Below are positions 1 through 5,954 of a DNA stretch of 6,232 bases, piece by piece; position 1 is the stretch's first letter; each line of letters begins with the position of its first letter. A program made the translations under genes and the position numbers. The notes below the pieces were generated by a model. The model had not been told where the DNA came from, did not search any database, and saw nothing but the letters and a program-made list of their open reading frames with translations. The DNA is from Planctomycetaceae bacterium (GTDB lineage Bacteria; Planctomycetota; Planctomycetia; Pirellulales; Pirellulaceae): positions 1 to 6,232 of the forward strand of contig JAKEHX010000134.1 in NCBI GenBank assembly GCA_022614795.1. The letters run 5' to 3'.

Positions 1-435
1 ACTACTCTCAAAGGGAGCTACCAATTCAAGAGCCCGCCGTTTGCTGAAGACTACACGCAAGGAGACGGGATGTACTTTCCTTCCGAAGCTGGAGTAGACG
101 CCATAGGGCTGATCCGCGACGACCACGGTGAGGGGCTCAGGCTCGCTGCCACGCGGGCTTCCGCCACCGAAGTCTGCAAGCAGCGCTATTGGTATGTGCT
201 CACGGACGGGTTCAACTACTGGGTCGATGCGTCTTGGGGTTACGGAGAAGGCATGGTGATCGAGACTATCCAATGGGCCGGCGATCCGCGCGGAAGGAAG
301 ACCTTTGTCGAACGCACGATTGAGTACAAAGTGCATCACGACGGCGGGAGCTGGAAGTACGAGATCAACAAGGCGATTGACGCAGCACCGGTAGTGATCA
401 CCATTCCGAATTCTGGCGCATGGGTGGCGCAGTGA
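1..435 (+). CDS. Unrecognised protein, C-terminal part (gene starts before the window)
   Basis: The frame is open from the first base and ends at TGA 433-435, so 144 codons of a longer gene are visible. The first Met is at base 70, but the codons before it (TTLKGSYQFKSPPFAEDYTQ) read like normal protein in the same frame, so I treat the gene as cut by the window edge rather than starting at 70. The visible part is soluble in character, rich in Trp, Tyr and Gly (for example RYWYVLTDGFNYWVDASWGYGEG), with no membrane segment, and has alternating beta-like stretches near the C-terminus (APVVITIPNSGAWVAQ). I do not recognise a family. The next gene begins 15 bp downstream on the same strand, so the two may share a transcript. 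That the stretch is coding is well supported; its function is unknown. Confidence 0.6.
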   Translation, partial: TTLKGSYQFKSPPFAEDYTQGDGMYFPSEAGVDAIGLIRDDHGEGLRLAATRASATEVCKQRYWYVLTDGFNYWVDASWGYGEGMVIETIQWAGDPRGRKTFVERTIEYKVHHDGGSWKYEINKAIDAAPVVITIPNSGAWVAQ

Positions 436-450
436 AGACATGAATGAACT

Positions 451-1084
451 GTGAATATGGTTGAACAAATCCAAATGCCCGGGCAGGAAGGAGGCCTCGG
501 CCGTCAAGAGGGCCGCAATCGGTTCCAATTCAGCGTGCTTGACGTCGCTATGCTTTTCGCCCTGCATGCCGCCGTGATTAACGGCACGATGGAACTGTAT
601 CGTTCCGCGGGGACAGCACGTGATCCCGTTCGTGGGGGTCTTCGACAAATCGGAGCTAAAAGTGAGGGTGGTAAAATTGGAAAGACGCCAAAGTCCATAC
701 CCCCAGCACCCCCACCGGCCCCGGTCGTCACTGTGATTGGCGGGAGGGGCTTCACGGCGTTCTGGTTCCGCAGGTTCGCCGCCTGCGTGATCGTCGGCTC
801 GTTGGCAATCGTGATCTCGTTTTTCGGCACCGCAGTCGTACTAAAGAATGCCAGTCAGTGCGTGCGCCGTTCTGTGCCCCGGTTGGCGGCGGCGATTGTC
901 TCTCTGCTATTCCTCGCCGCCTTATCCGAACTTACGTATATCCAACATAACCCGGAAACGCCAGATTCATCCCGCGATTCATGCCGCCTGGTGGGCGATG
1001 GGGCCAGCAATTGCGGTGGTCTGTATAATCGTGGCCATCGCAATCGCGCAAGTTCGCAGCGTGTTCCTCCATCACCGTAGCTAA
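451..1084 (+). pseudogene. Small membrane protein gene, probably frame-disrupted
   Basis: One frame is open from GTG 451 (or ATG 457 or 475) to TAG 1080 and would give about 209 residues, with no clear ribosome binding site. It has a hydrophobic N-terminal stretch (FQFSVLDVAMLFALHAAVI) and two strong membrane segments at about residues 109-130 and 140-165. Two parts look out of frame. At about 602-700 the +1 frame (PRGQHVIPFVGVFDKSELKV) looks more natural, and by hand count its third-position GC is about 70% against about 40% for the nominal frame. From about 950 the +1 frame encodes a clear hydrophobic helix (GPAIAVVCIIVAIAIAQV) ending at TAA 1082-1084, while the nominal frame becomes a polar Ser/Arg/Asn-rich tail. 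The simplest reading is a four-segment membrane protein broken by several indels, by decay or by assembly error. The alternative is one intact 209-residue protein with an odd tail. The family is not recognised. Confidence 0.5.
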
Positions 1085-1115
1085 GATTGGCTAAGAAACT
1101 GAGCGCGACCAAATC

Positions 1116-1144
1116 TTGACAAATTGCGCCCTCTCCATTGTATC
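1116..1144 (+). promoter_or_regulatory. Possible sigma-70-type promoter for the LRR gene
   Basis: A perfect -35 box TTGACA lies at 1116-1121, followed by a 17-bp spacer and the weak -10-like TGTATC at 1139-1144. It lies in the gap after the preceding membrane gene and 27 bp before the ATG at 1171. If used, transcription would start near 1150. That would exclude the TTG at 1138 as the start codon and favour ATG 1171 or 1198. The -10 matches only 3 of 6 consensus bases, so this is tentative. Confidence 0.3.
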
Positions 1145-1170
1145 AGGATGGCTGCCGGAACTTGACCTGG

Positions 1171-2409
1171 ATGCGGCGGCGCGCGATACAGTCTCCGATG
1201 CCGATACACGCGGAAAGCGCCGTAAGCCAACCGACGAAAGTCCAAAGTCTTAAAGCGGCGACAAGTCGCCGCACTCCAAATGCGCTGCCGCGATCGCGGC
1301 GGTTGTCGCTTGTTGGGGGACTGGTGCTGCTGGCCGGGCTGGCCATTTTCAATCTGTTTGGCAGAACCGTCGTCGAGGCCGACATTGTGCCGGGCGTCGG
1401 CAACGCACCTTCGCAGCTTGTCCAGTCGCGCCAGTCGCATTTGGGCTGGCCCTGGCCTTGCTTGCGGCTGGTCAGTGAGCGGGCGTGGCCGCTAGCGCAT
1501 TTGCAGGACGGCGTGCGCTGGACTTCGGCGCCCGCTGCAATGGGAAATGTGCTCGTGGCCGCCGCCCTGGCACTGATCGGCGGGTGGCTATTGGGCCAGC
1601 GAGCCGCGAGCCGGAAGAGGTGGTGGCAGTTTGGCCTGCTCGACCTGGCGCTCGCCATGACTGTGATCGCGCTGGCCGTGGGTTTTGGCTATTTGCCGGC
1701 CGAGAGACACCGGAAGGAGGCCAGGCTGGTCGCCGATCTGGAGTGGAGCGCTGCGCCAAATCCGTATTGGGATATAGTCACTGGAAAATATTTGGACCGG
1801 CCGACTGTGGTCTGGCAGCCCGGCGCGGTCGATTGGCTGCGCCAGGTTTTTGCCGAGCGCTGGGTGCCAGAAACCTCGCACGTCGTGGCAGTCCAGCTCA
1901 AAGGGGCCAGTGTCCGGAAGCTCGTCGGGCTGCGCGGCCTTCGCGTCGTTCGACTCGACGGGCAAGTGAGCGACGCAGAGTTGAACCTGCTCGCTCAATT
2001 GCCCGATCTGGAAACGCTGGACATCTCCGAGTGCGAGCTCCGCAAGGACCACGGCAGCTGGCTCGAACCGCCCCGCTATGATCTCGAATACAACTTGCGG
2101 CTGCCGGGGCTAAAGCGGCTGTATTGCCAGAACAACGTCTTACAGGGAAGCGACCTGGCCGACTTCGCCGGGCTGGAGGAGCTGTACCTGCGAGGCAGCC
2201 GGTTGGATGGCGACTCGCTTGCGGCAATTCGGCGGCTGGCGCGGCTGCGGGTGCTCGACCTGCGTGGCACGAAGCTCGACGACCAGGGGCTGGCAACGCT
2301 CGCAGAAGTCAAAACATTGGAGCAACTGGATATCCGCGAGACGAAGGTTACGCCCGAAGGCTATCAGCGGTTTACGGCGGCCCGGCCAGACTGTGCCGTC
2401 CAGTACTAA
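1171..2409 (+). CDS. Membrane-anchored leucine-rich-repeat protein
   Basis: The predicted protein has 412 residues from ATG 1171; the frame also extends up to TTG 1138, which falls inside a likely promoter. ATG 1198 and TTG 1303 are other possible starts, and none has a clear Shine-Dalgarno. Hydrophobic segments lie at about residues 46-63, 123-142 and 154-175. The third follows RKRWWQFGLLDLA, a layout common in planctomycete membrane proteins. From about residue 237 the protein has leucine-rich repeats, for example LETLDISECEL, LEELYLRGSRLDGDSL, LRVLDLRGTKLDDQGL and LEQLDIRETKVTPEGY. It ends with the short cap FTAARPDCAVQY, resembling the ALPxC-type endings of planctomycete LRR proteins. The LRR domain probably binds other proteins at the membrane, but no partner is visible. 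An 18-bp perfect palindrome lies inside the proposed N-terminal coding part (1255-1272), which leaves the true start uncertain. Gene and LRR class are secure; biological role is unknown. Confidence 0.85.
   Translation: MRRRAIQSPMPIHAESAVSQPTKVQSLKAATSRRTPNALPRSRRLSLVGGLVLLAGLAIFNLFGRTVVEADIVPGVGNAPSQLVQSRQSHLGWPWPCLRLVSERAWPLAHLQDGVRWTSAPAAMGNVLVAAALALIGGWLLGQRAASRKRWWQFGLLDLALAMTVIALAVGFGYLPAERHRKEARLVADLEWSAAPNPYWDIVTGKYLDRPTVVWQPGAVDWLRQVFAERWVPETSHVVAVQLKGASVRKLVGLRGLRVVRLDGQVSDAELNLLAQLPDLETLDISECELRKDHGSWLEPPRYDLEYNLRLPGLKRLYCQNNVLQGSDLADFAGLEELYLRGSRLDGDSLAAIRRLARLRVLDLRGTKLDDQGLATLAEVKTLEQLDIRETKVTPEGYQRFTAARPDCAVQY
1255..1272. repeat. 18-bp perfect palindrome (8-bp arms)
   Basis: GCGGCGACAAGTCGCCGC is an 8-bp perfect inverted repeat around a central AA. 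The flanking text (AGTCTTAAA before, ACTCCAAA after) resembles short palindromic repeats I associate with planctomycete spacers, but copy number cannot be checked here. It sits near the 5' end of the LRR reading frame and is translated there as AATSRR. Either it lies in the untranslated leader and the gene starts later, or it has been tolerated inside a variable N-terminus. Confidence 0.5.
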
Positions 2410-2518
2410 TCTCTCACTGGATAAGCTAGCAGGTCTGATTCCTTCAAGATTGAACGATTCCGTGCCGATAATCCGCCTTGTGCCGAGCGGGCAAGCTGGG
2501 GAAACTCTGCGGCCCGCG

Positions 2519-2610
2519 AAGTAGTAGGCACACTCCGTGTGCCGTTGGAAGCGGGAATCGCCATGCCACGGCAATCGGATGCGACGGCACACGGAGTGTG
2601 CCTACTACTT
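2519..2610. repeat. REP-like inverted pair (27-bp perfect inverted repeat)
   Basis: Bases 2519-2545 and 2584-2610 are perfect reverse complements over 27 bp, separated by a 38-bp centre. Each arm also contains its own hairpin, GGCACACTCCGTGTGCC, with a 7-bp stem and a 3-base loop. In each arm read outside-in, GTAG precedes the hairpin. A GTAG-type tetranucleotide next to a small hairpin, in paired inverted copies, is the known layout of REP/BIME elements mobilised by RAYT (IS200/IS605-related) transposases. The class assignment is inferred, and no transposase is encoded here. The unit lies between two same-strand genes, ending 20 bp before the lipoprotein start, and could act as an attenuator or mRNA-stabilising hairpin. 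Confidence 0.75.
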
Positions 2611-2617
2611 GCCAGAC

Positions 2618-2622
2618 AAGGA
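2618..2622 (+). promoter_or_regulatory. Ribosome binding site of the SLBB-like lipoprotein gene
   Basis: AAGGA lies 8 bp before ATG 2631. It fixes the start there rather than at upstream in-frame codons, whose translation would run through the REP-like element. Confidence 0.55.
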
Positions 2623-2630
2623 ACGTCAAC

Positions 2631-3164
2631 ATGCTGCGAATGGATTCGCTAATTGCGCTGCCCGGCTTGCTGGCGCTGGCCGCCTGCTTTTCCACCGGCT
2701 GCGCGCTCTTTCAGCCGAAGCCGACGACCGAGCTGACCGCCCAGGTGAAGCCCAACGGCGTGGAGGACGGCAAGGTAGAGGCGCCTCCGGGCAACTTCAC
2801 GGTCGAGGTGCGGCCCGCCAAGGGAAAGCCGATTGCCAAGGAGCAGCCGCTGGCCGGCCCGCTGTCGGTTCAGGAAGCCCTGGAGCACACCAAGGCCAAC
2901 AAGAAGTTCAAGCGGTTCAACTTGCAACTGCACCGCCCGCTGCCCGACGGCCGCGTGCACTCGATGATCCTCCAGTATGACCGCGCAGCCAAGATGGTCG
3001 ATCCGGAGTACGACTATTCGATCCAGTCCGGCGACCGCGTGATCGTCATCGAAGACACGACGACGATGCTGGACGATTTCATGAAGCAGATGTCGATGCC
3101 CTTCGGCGGCCCGAACCGGTTTACGGGGAAAGACAAAAAGACGAAGTATCGGTTTGAGGGGTAG
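2631..3164 (+). CDS. Short lipoprotein with an SLBB-like C-terminal half
   Basis: The protein has 177 residues. The frame is open further upstream, but that part is repeat DNA, and ATG 2631 has a good ribosome binding site followed directly by a signal peptide. The N-terminus (MLRMDSLIALPGLLALAACF) has a hydrophobic core and the lipobox LAAC with Cys19; Cys24 (STGC) is a second candidate. It is therefore predicted to be lipid-anchored at the cell envelope. Residues 28-75 are a Pro/Lys-rich linker. Residues 78-145 run from SVQEALEH through FNLQLHRPLPDGRVHSMILQ to YDYSIQSGDRVIVIEDTT. The order (an xVxEAL helix, strands, then LQxGDxVxVxED) resembles the SLBB/beta-grasp module of polysaccharide export proteins. 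That resemblance is inferred, and no complete export domain is present. The last 30 residues are polar and basic. The gene ends 14 bp from the convergent acetyltransferase stop. Lipoprotein status is fairly sure; function is unknown. Confidence 0.8.
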   Translation: MLRMDSLIALPGLLALAACFSTGCALFQPKPTTELTAQVKPNGVEDGKVEAPPGNFTVEVRPAKGKPIAKEQPLAGPLSVQEALEHTKANKKFKRFNLQLHRPLPDGRVHSMILQYDRAAKMVDPEYDYSIQSGDRVIVIEDTTTMLDDFMKQMSMPFGGPNRFTGKDKKTKYRFEG

Positions 3165-3173
3165 CCACGAAAA

Positions 3174-3193
3174 GGCGATCACCCATCATCGCC
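3174..3193. terminator. Possible hairpin between convergent genes
   Basis: GGCGAT at 3174-3179 pairs with ATCGCC at 3188-3193 around an 8-base loop, exactly where the lipoprotein gene and the convergent acetyltransferase gene meet. There is no T-run on either side, and the stem overlaps the last codons of the acetyltransferase. It could be a weak bidirectional terminator or chance. Confidence 0.2.
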
Positions 3194-3856
3194 GCAAATC
3201 TTGGGCGGCAATTCTGCTGGCGTAGATTGCGGCGACGCCGGAGAGGACGGTTCGCGCGAAGCGGTAGCCATCTGTCGCTTGTGGGCCTGCCACTCGGCCC
3301 GCGTGATGCCGCAGACGATCAGGTCTTCGTAGCGGCCGAATTTGCGGCGGTGACGGCGCAAGAGCCCCTCCTGGATCATTCCCAGCTTGGCCAGCACGCG
3401 GCCGCTCGCCGGATTGCGGGCCATGTAGTTCGCGTAAACCCGCTCCAGGTCGAGCTTGTCGAAGCCGAAGCCCACCACCGCCCGGGCGGCCTCGGTGCAG
3501 TAGCCGTTGTTCCAATACGGCTTGCCGACCCAGTAGCCCATTTCGGCGTGGTTATCGACCGGGTTGAGCGTCAGGCGGATCGTTCCCAGCAGCAGCCCGC
3601 CATCCAGGACAATTCCCCAATTGATCATCTCGGCCTTGGCATATAGCTCCGGCAGGCTGCCGATCCAGTGCTCAGCCATGCCCGGCGGATACGGATGCGG
3701 AATCAGCCGCGTCGTCGAAGCGATGTCCTTCTCGCCGGCCAGCCGCTCGACCGTGGGCGCGTCGTCCAGCGCCAGCGGCCGCAGCACGAGCCGCTGGGTC
3801 TTGAGCAGCGGCTGCTCGGGGGCGAGCTTGCGGGTGAGAGCGGGGGTCAGGTTCAA
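3179..3856 (-). CDS. GNAT-family N-acetyltransferase, RimJ/RimL type
   Basis: The protein has 225 residues. It carries the landmarks of the Acetyltransf_3 branch of GNAT enzymes, which transfer acetyl from acetyl-CoA to an amine. These are the first-strand motif LLKTQRLVLRPLALDDA (residues 17-33), GTIRLTLNPVDNHAEMGYWV (91-110), the acetyl-CoA loop and helix KPYWNNGYCTEAARAVVGFG (112-131), and the NPASGRVLAKLGMIQEGLLR segment (148-167) that closes the fold. The substrate is not predictable; relatives acetylate ribosomal protein N-termini, antibiotics or small amines. The start is TTG 3856, the first usable codon after an upstream in-frame stop. No ATG exists early enough to keep the first motif, and no Shine-Dalgarno is seen. 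Residues about 199-225 form a Ser/Pro-rich tail beyond the catalytic domain. The gene lies 78 bp downstream of the transglutaminase gene on the same strand and may be its operon partner. It is probably cytoplasmic. Confidence 0.9.
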   Translation of the reverse strand: MNLTPALTRKLAPEQPLLKTQRLVLRPLALDDAPTVERLAGEKDIASTTRLIPHPYPPGMAEHWIGSLPELYAKAEMINWGIVLDGGLLLGTIRLTLNPVDNHAEMGYWVGKPYWNNGYCTEAARAVVGFGFDKLDLERVYANYMARNPASGRVLAKLGMIQEGLLRRHRRKFGRYEDLIVCGITRAEWQAHKRQMATASREPSSPASPQSTPAELPPKICGDDG

Positions 3857-3880
3857 GCGAAGGGAGTCGGAATTGGGGGC

Positions 3881-3936
3881 CAGGAATCAGGAGCCAGGAG
3901 CCACTACCAATGACAAGTGACCAATGACAAGTGACT
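3881..3936. repeat. Degenerate heptanucleotide tandem array (8 units)
   Basis: Eight consecutive 7-base units fill 3881-3936 without a break. The first three are CAGGAAT, CAGGAGC and CAGGAGC, and the fourth, CACTACC, is transitional. The last four alternate AATGAC(A) and AGTGAC(C/T). The array fills most of the gap between the acetyltransferase start and the transglutaminase stop codon and overlaps that stop by two bases. It resembles the short tandemly repeated heptanucleotide (STRR) sequences known from cyanobacterial genomes. The same unit recurs at 5872-5954. Confidence 0.7.
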
Positions 3937-5596
3937 ACTCCGCCGAAAGAACTTCCATCTCCAGCCGTCCAAACACATTGACCACCGGCAGCATTGTGGT
4001 CAGTCCGGAGCCGGTGCTGAGGTCGGAATCGCCCAGCTTGATGTGGTCGGCGCCGATGCCGCCCCGGCCGAGCGTGCCGTCGAGCGGGATCCAGCGGTCG
4101 CCGATCCATACCTCGTTCCACATGTGAAAGGCGAAGCCCTGCTGCGGCGGGTAATAAACGAGGCCAAAAGCCGCACGAGCGGGGATCTTCCGCACCCGGC
4201 AGAGCGCGGCCAGGAGCATGGCATGCTCCGTGCAGTCTCCTTCCAGCGACTGGGCCACTTCCGCGGCTGTCGCGAAAGCCTGCGAATAGTTCTTCTTCTT
4301 GATCGTCGCGGCGACGTACTTTTCGAGAGCAACCGCGGTCGCCCACGCGTCGTCCGACATCGGGGCAGCTTTCGCCGCCATTTCGACAATCTTCGGATCG
4401 TCGCTTTGGATCATGTTGCTGGCGGCGAGGTCTGCATCAGTCGGCTTGACGATCTCCACGTCGATCGTCTTGGGGACTTGCGGCCTGACCGCCTGCACGA
4501 GCAGCTCCAAAGACTGCTCGCCGTCTTTCAGCACCCGCTGCGATAGGTATTCGGGAAACACGCCCCGAATCTTGCCGGTCTTGGCGGTGGCCCGATAGAC
4601 GACGCGCTTGGTCGTGAGCGGATTGGGCAATCTGCCGCGCAGTTTGACAACCGATGCAACGAGCAAGTCCAAATCTCCTCCCGTGAGTTTTTGAAGGGCG
4701 TCGGCCCTGGTCGTCCGAACGGTTTCCTGCCCAATCGACGGCATCAGCGACTTCAGCGTCTCCCCTTGGTCGCTAAGCCACAGCGTTGTTTCCATCTTCT
4801 GGCCTCCCAGATCGATGACGCTGTCCACTTTGAGCAGCTTCTGGTCGCCTGTCGGCAGCTTGACGGTCTCGTAGCCTGCTGCGGCCAACTCGGTCGTGCC
4901 AACGACATTCAGAACGGGTACCAGGCCAGAAACCGTCCGCTTTTCGCCGGGCTTCAGCGGCTTGTGCTTGAGAGACTGCTCCACGGCAAAATAGCCGCCG
5001 CTGCCAGCCGGCCAAGGGATCGTCTGCGACTGGGTCTTACCGAGGGTCGTCGTTTCGATGATCAGTTTCTGCCCCTCTACCCGCCCTTTCGAGACCATAT
5101 CGGCCGGGCCCATTTTCATCCGGCTTTCGCAGCGGACGACCTCGCCGCCAGGCGTTTCCCAAGTCGTAAGCAACATCTCTTGGACGATCGTTTGTCCGTC
5201 CCGTTTGAGCTTCATCTGGGTCGCCCCTTGTGTCCGGCGAAGCGTCTGGCCCCCTTCCTCGACTGTGGCGACCGTCATGTGGGCGTATCCCACACGGGTT
5301 CCCTGGATGGAATAGGCATCCCACGTTTCCTCGGCGAGCTGGCCGCCGTCGGCCGGTTCCGCGAGCGGCTCAATCGCTGCGGTCGCTGGCGCCGGCAGTT
5401 CCGGCCCAGCCAGCGGCCGCGGCGAACCCGGCGGCTCTTCCGCCGGCGGGTCGATCCGTGAAGTCGTTTGCTGCGTAACGACCTGAGGCGGCGGCTGGGA
5501 CGCTTCGCAGCCTGCCAGCAGGGCCAGTGCCAGCAACTCCACTGTCAGCAAATTCGCTGCCAGCAACTCCACCGTCAGCAACCGGGCCGTTTGCAT
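3935..5596 (-). CDS. Transglutaminase-like domain lipoprotein
   Basis: The protein has 553 residues from ATG 5596; the frame extends to ATG 5647 and TTG 5653. I chose 5596 because the signal peptide follows at once and GGGGAG lies 10 bases upstream. The lipobox LLAGC gives lipid-modified Cys30, then a Pro-rich linker (about 31-80). The middle, beginning about WDAYSIQGTRVGYAHMTV, is beta-rich and of unassigned family. The C-terminal 120 residues are a transglutaminase-like cysteine-peptidase fold (PF01841 type). Its triad is Cys455 in GDCTEHAMLLAAL, His491 in FHMWNEVWIGDRW and Asp506 in IPLDGTLG, all intact. Such domains act as proteases, amidases or cross-linking enzymes; the target here is unknown, probably in the periplasm or at the envelope. 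The signal peptide contains an in-frame 30-bp duplication giving LLTVELLAAN then LLTVELLALA, which puts Glu residues in its hydrophobic core. The acetyltransferase gene follows 78 bp downstream. The domain call is secure; the start is less so. Confidence 0.9.
   Translation of the reverse strand: MQTARLLTVELLAANLLTVELLALALLAGCEASQPPPQVVTQQTTSRIDPPAEEPPGSPRPLAGPELPAPATAAIEPLAEPADGGQLAEETWDAYSIQGTRVGYAHMTVATVEEGGQTLRRTQGATQMKLKRDGQTIVQEMLLTTWETPGGEVVRCESRMKMGPADMVSKGRVEGQKLIIETTTLGKTQSQTIPWPAGSGGYFAVEQSLKHKPLKPGEKRTVSGLVPVLNVVGTTELAAAGYETVKLPTGDQKLLKVDSVIDLGGQKMETTLWLSDQGETLKSLMPSIGQETVRTTRADALQKLTGGDLDLLVASVVKLRGRLPNPLTTKRVVYRATAKTGKIRGVFPEYLSQRVLKDGEQSLELLVQAVRPQVPKTIDVEIVKPTDADLAASNMIQSDDPKIVEMAAKAAPMSDDAWATAVALEKYVAATIKKKNYSQAFATAAEVAQSLEGDCTEHAMLLAALCRVRKIPARAAFGLVYYPPQQGFAFHMWNEVWIGDRWIPLDGTLGRGGIGADHIKLGDSDLSTGSGLTTMLPVVNVFGRLEMEVLSAE
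5528..5581. repeat. In-frame 30-bp tandem duplication in a signal-peptide region
   Basis: The 24-base segment starting TGCCAGCAACTCCAC occurs at 5528-5551 and again at 5558-5581, a period of 30 bp, with one mismatch (T/C). Because the period is a multiple of three it duplicates ten codons of the transglutaminase lipoprotein signal peptide (LLTVELLA twice). A partial further CCAGCAG/GCCAG-like copy lies at 5513-5527. Confidence 0.8.
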
Positions 5597-5679
5597 CTGG
5601 AAAAAACTCCCCGACGAGTTCCGGCGCAGGCAATTGCCGGTTTGCATTTGCAATTTGTCGATTTGTATCCGCTCGGTTG

Positions 5680-5688
5680 AGTATATCA
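5680..5688 (-). promoter_or_regulatory. Possible extended -10 promoter for the transglutaminase gene
   Basis: On the - strand this reads TGATATACT, that is TG, one base, then TATACT, matching the extended -10 pattern with 5 of 6 consensus bases in the hexamer. Transcription would start near 5673 and leave a leader of roughly 75 bases before ATG 5596. No -35 match exists at the usual distance, which extended -10 promoters may lack. Confidence 0.3.
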
Positions 5689-5706
5689 GATCGACTCATC
5701 GCAGCC

Positions 5707-5790
5707 GCCGGCAGTGTGGGACAGGTTTGCAACCAGACATGCAGGTCACGAAGCTGCCGGCAAACTTTCACCCTTAGGCACGCCTGTCCC
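5707..5790. repeat. Two interleaved 8-bp inverted repeats
   Basis: GCCGGCAG (5707-5714) pairs with CTGCCGGC (5754-5761), and GGGACAGG (5718-5725) pairs with CCTGTCCC (5783-5790). The two pairs cross each other, so they are either alternative hairpins or an H-type pseudoknot topology. A 6-bp pair, GTTTGC (5725-5730) with GCAAAC (5760-5765), overlaps both. Each 8-bp match alone could be chance at this GC content. Confidence 0.35.
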
Positions 5791-5871
5791 GCGCGCGTTG
5801 GTTTTCGCGTCAAACTCACTGCCGCCGAGTGGCTCCCAAGAGACGTTGGGTTAGAGTTGCCGGGCCGCGTC

Positions 5872-5954
5872 TTGTCACTTGTCACTTGTCATTTGTCATC
5901 TGTCGCGGTCGAAAAAAACAAGTGACGAATGACCAGTGACTAATGAGCAATGTC
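5872..5954. repeat. Heptanucleotide array with inverted symmetry
   Basis: The left half, from 5872, has four units TTGTCAC, TTGTCAC, TTGTCAT, TTGTCAT plus a degraded fifth (CTGTCGC). After a centre containing a run of seven A (5912-5918), the right half from about 5920 has AAGTGAC, GAATGAC, CAGTGAC, TAATGAG and CAATGTC. The right half is the same TGAC heptad as at 3908-3935, and the left half is its reverse complement, so the whole can fold into a long imperfect hairpin. It lies between divergent genes. Confidence 0.7.

Noticed and set aside
1138..1140. TTG as start codon of the LRR gene, giving 423 residues
   Set aside because: It lies inside a likely promoter spacer (TTGACA at 1116), has no ribosome binding site, and ATG codons follow at 1171 and 1198.
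2519..2610. Rho-independent terminator of the LRR gene
   Set aside because: There is no T-run after either hairpin, and the 27-bp arms with GTAG fit a REP-like element better, although termination as a side effect remains possible.
2478..2630. Upstream extension of the lipoprotein frame to 2478
   Set aside because: The extension is translated REP-like repeat, while ATG 2631 has AAGGA 8 bases upstream and opens directly into a signal peptide.
3881..3936. CRISPR array
   Set aside because: The repeats are 7-base contiguous units without spacers, and no cas gene is present.
4691..5461. 256-codon + strand frame opposite the transglutaminase gene
   Set aside because: It is an antisense shadow produced by high third-position GC, with Arg/Leu/Gln-rich text and no domain.
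5370..5885. 171-codon - strand frame overlapping the transglutaminase 5' end
   Set aside because: It is a shadow of the lipoprotein gene, with Ala/Gly/Arg-rich low-complexity text and the heptad array at its start.
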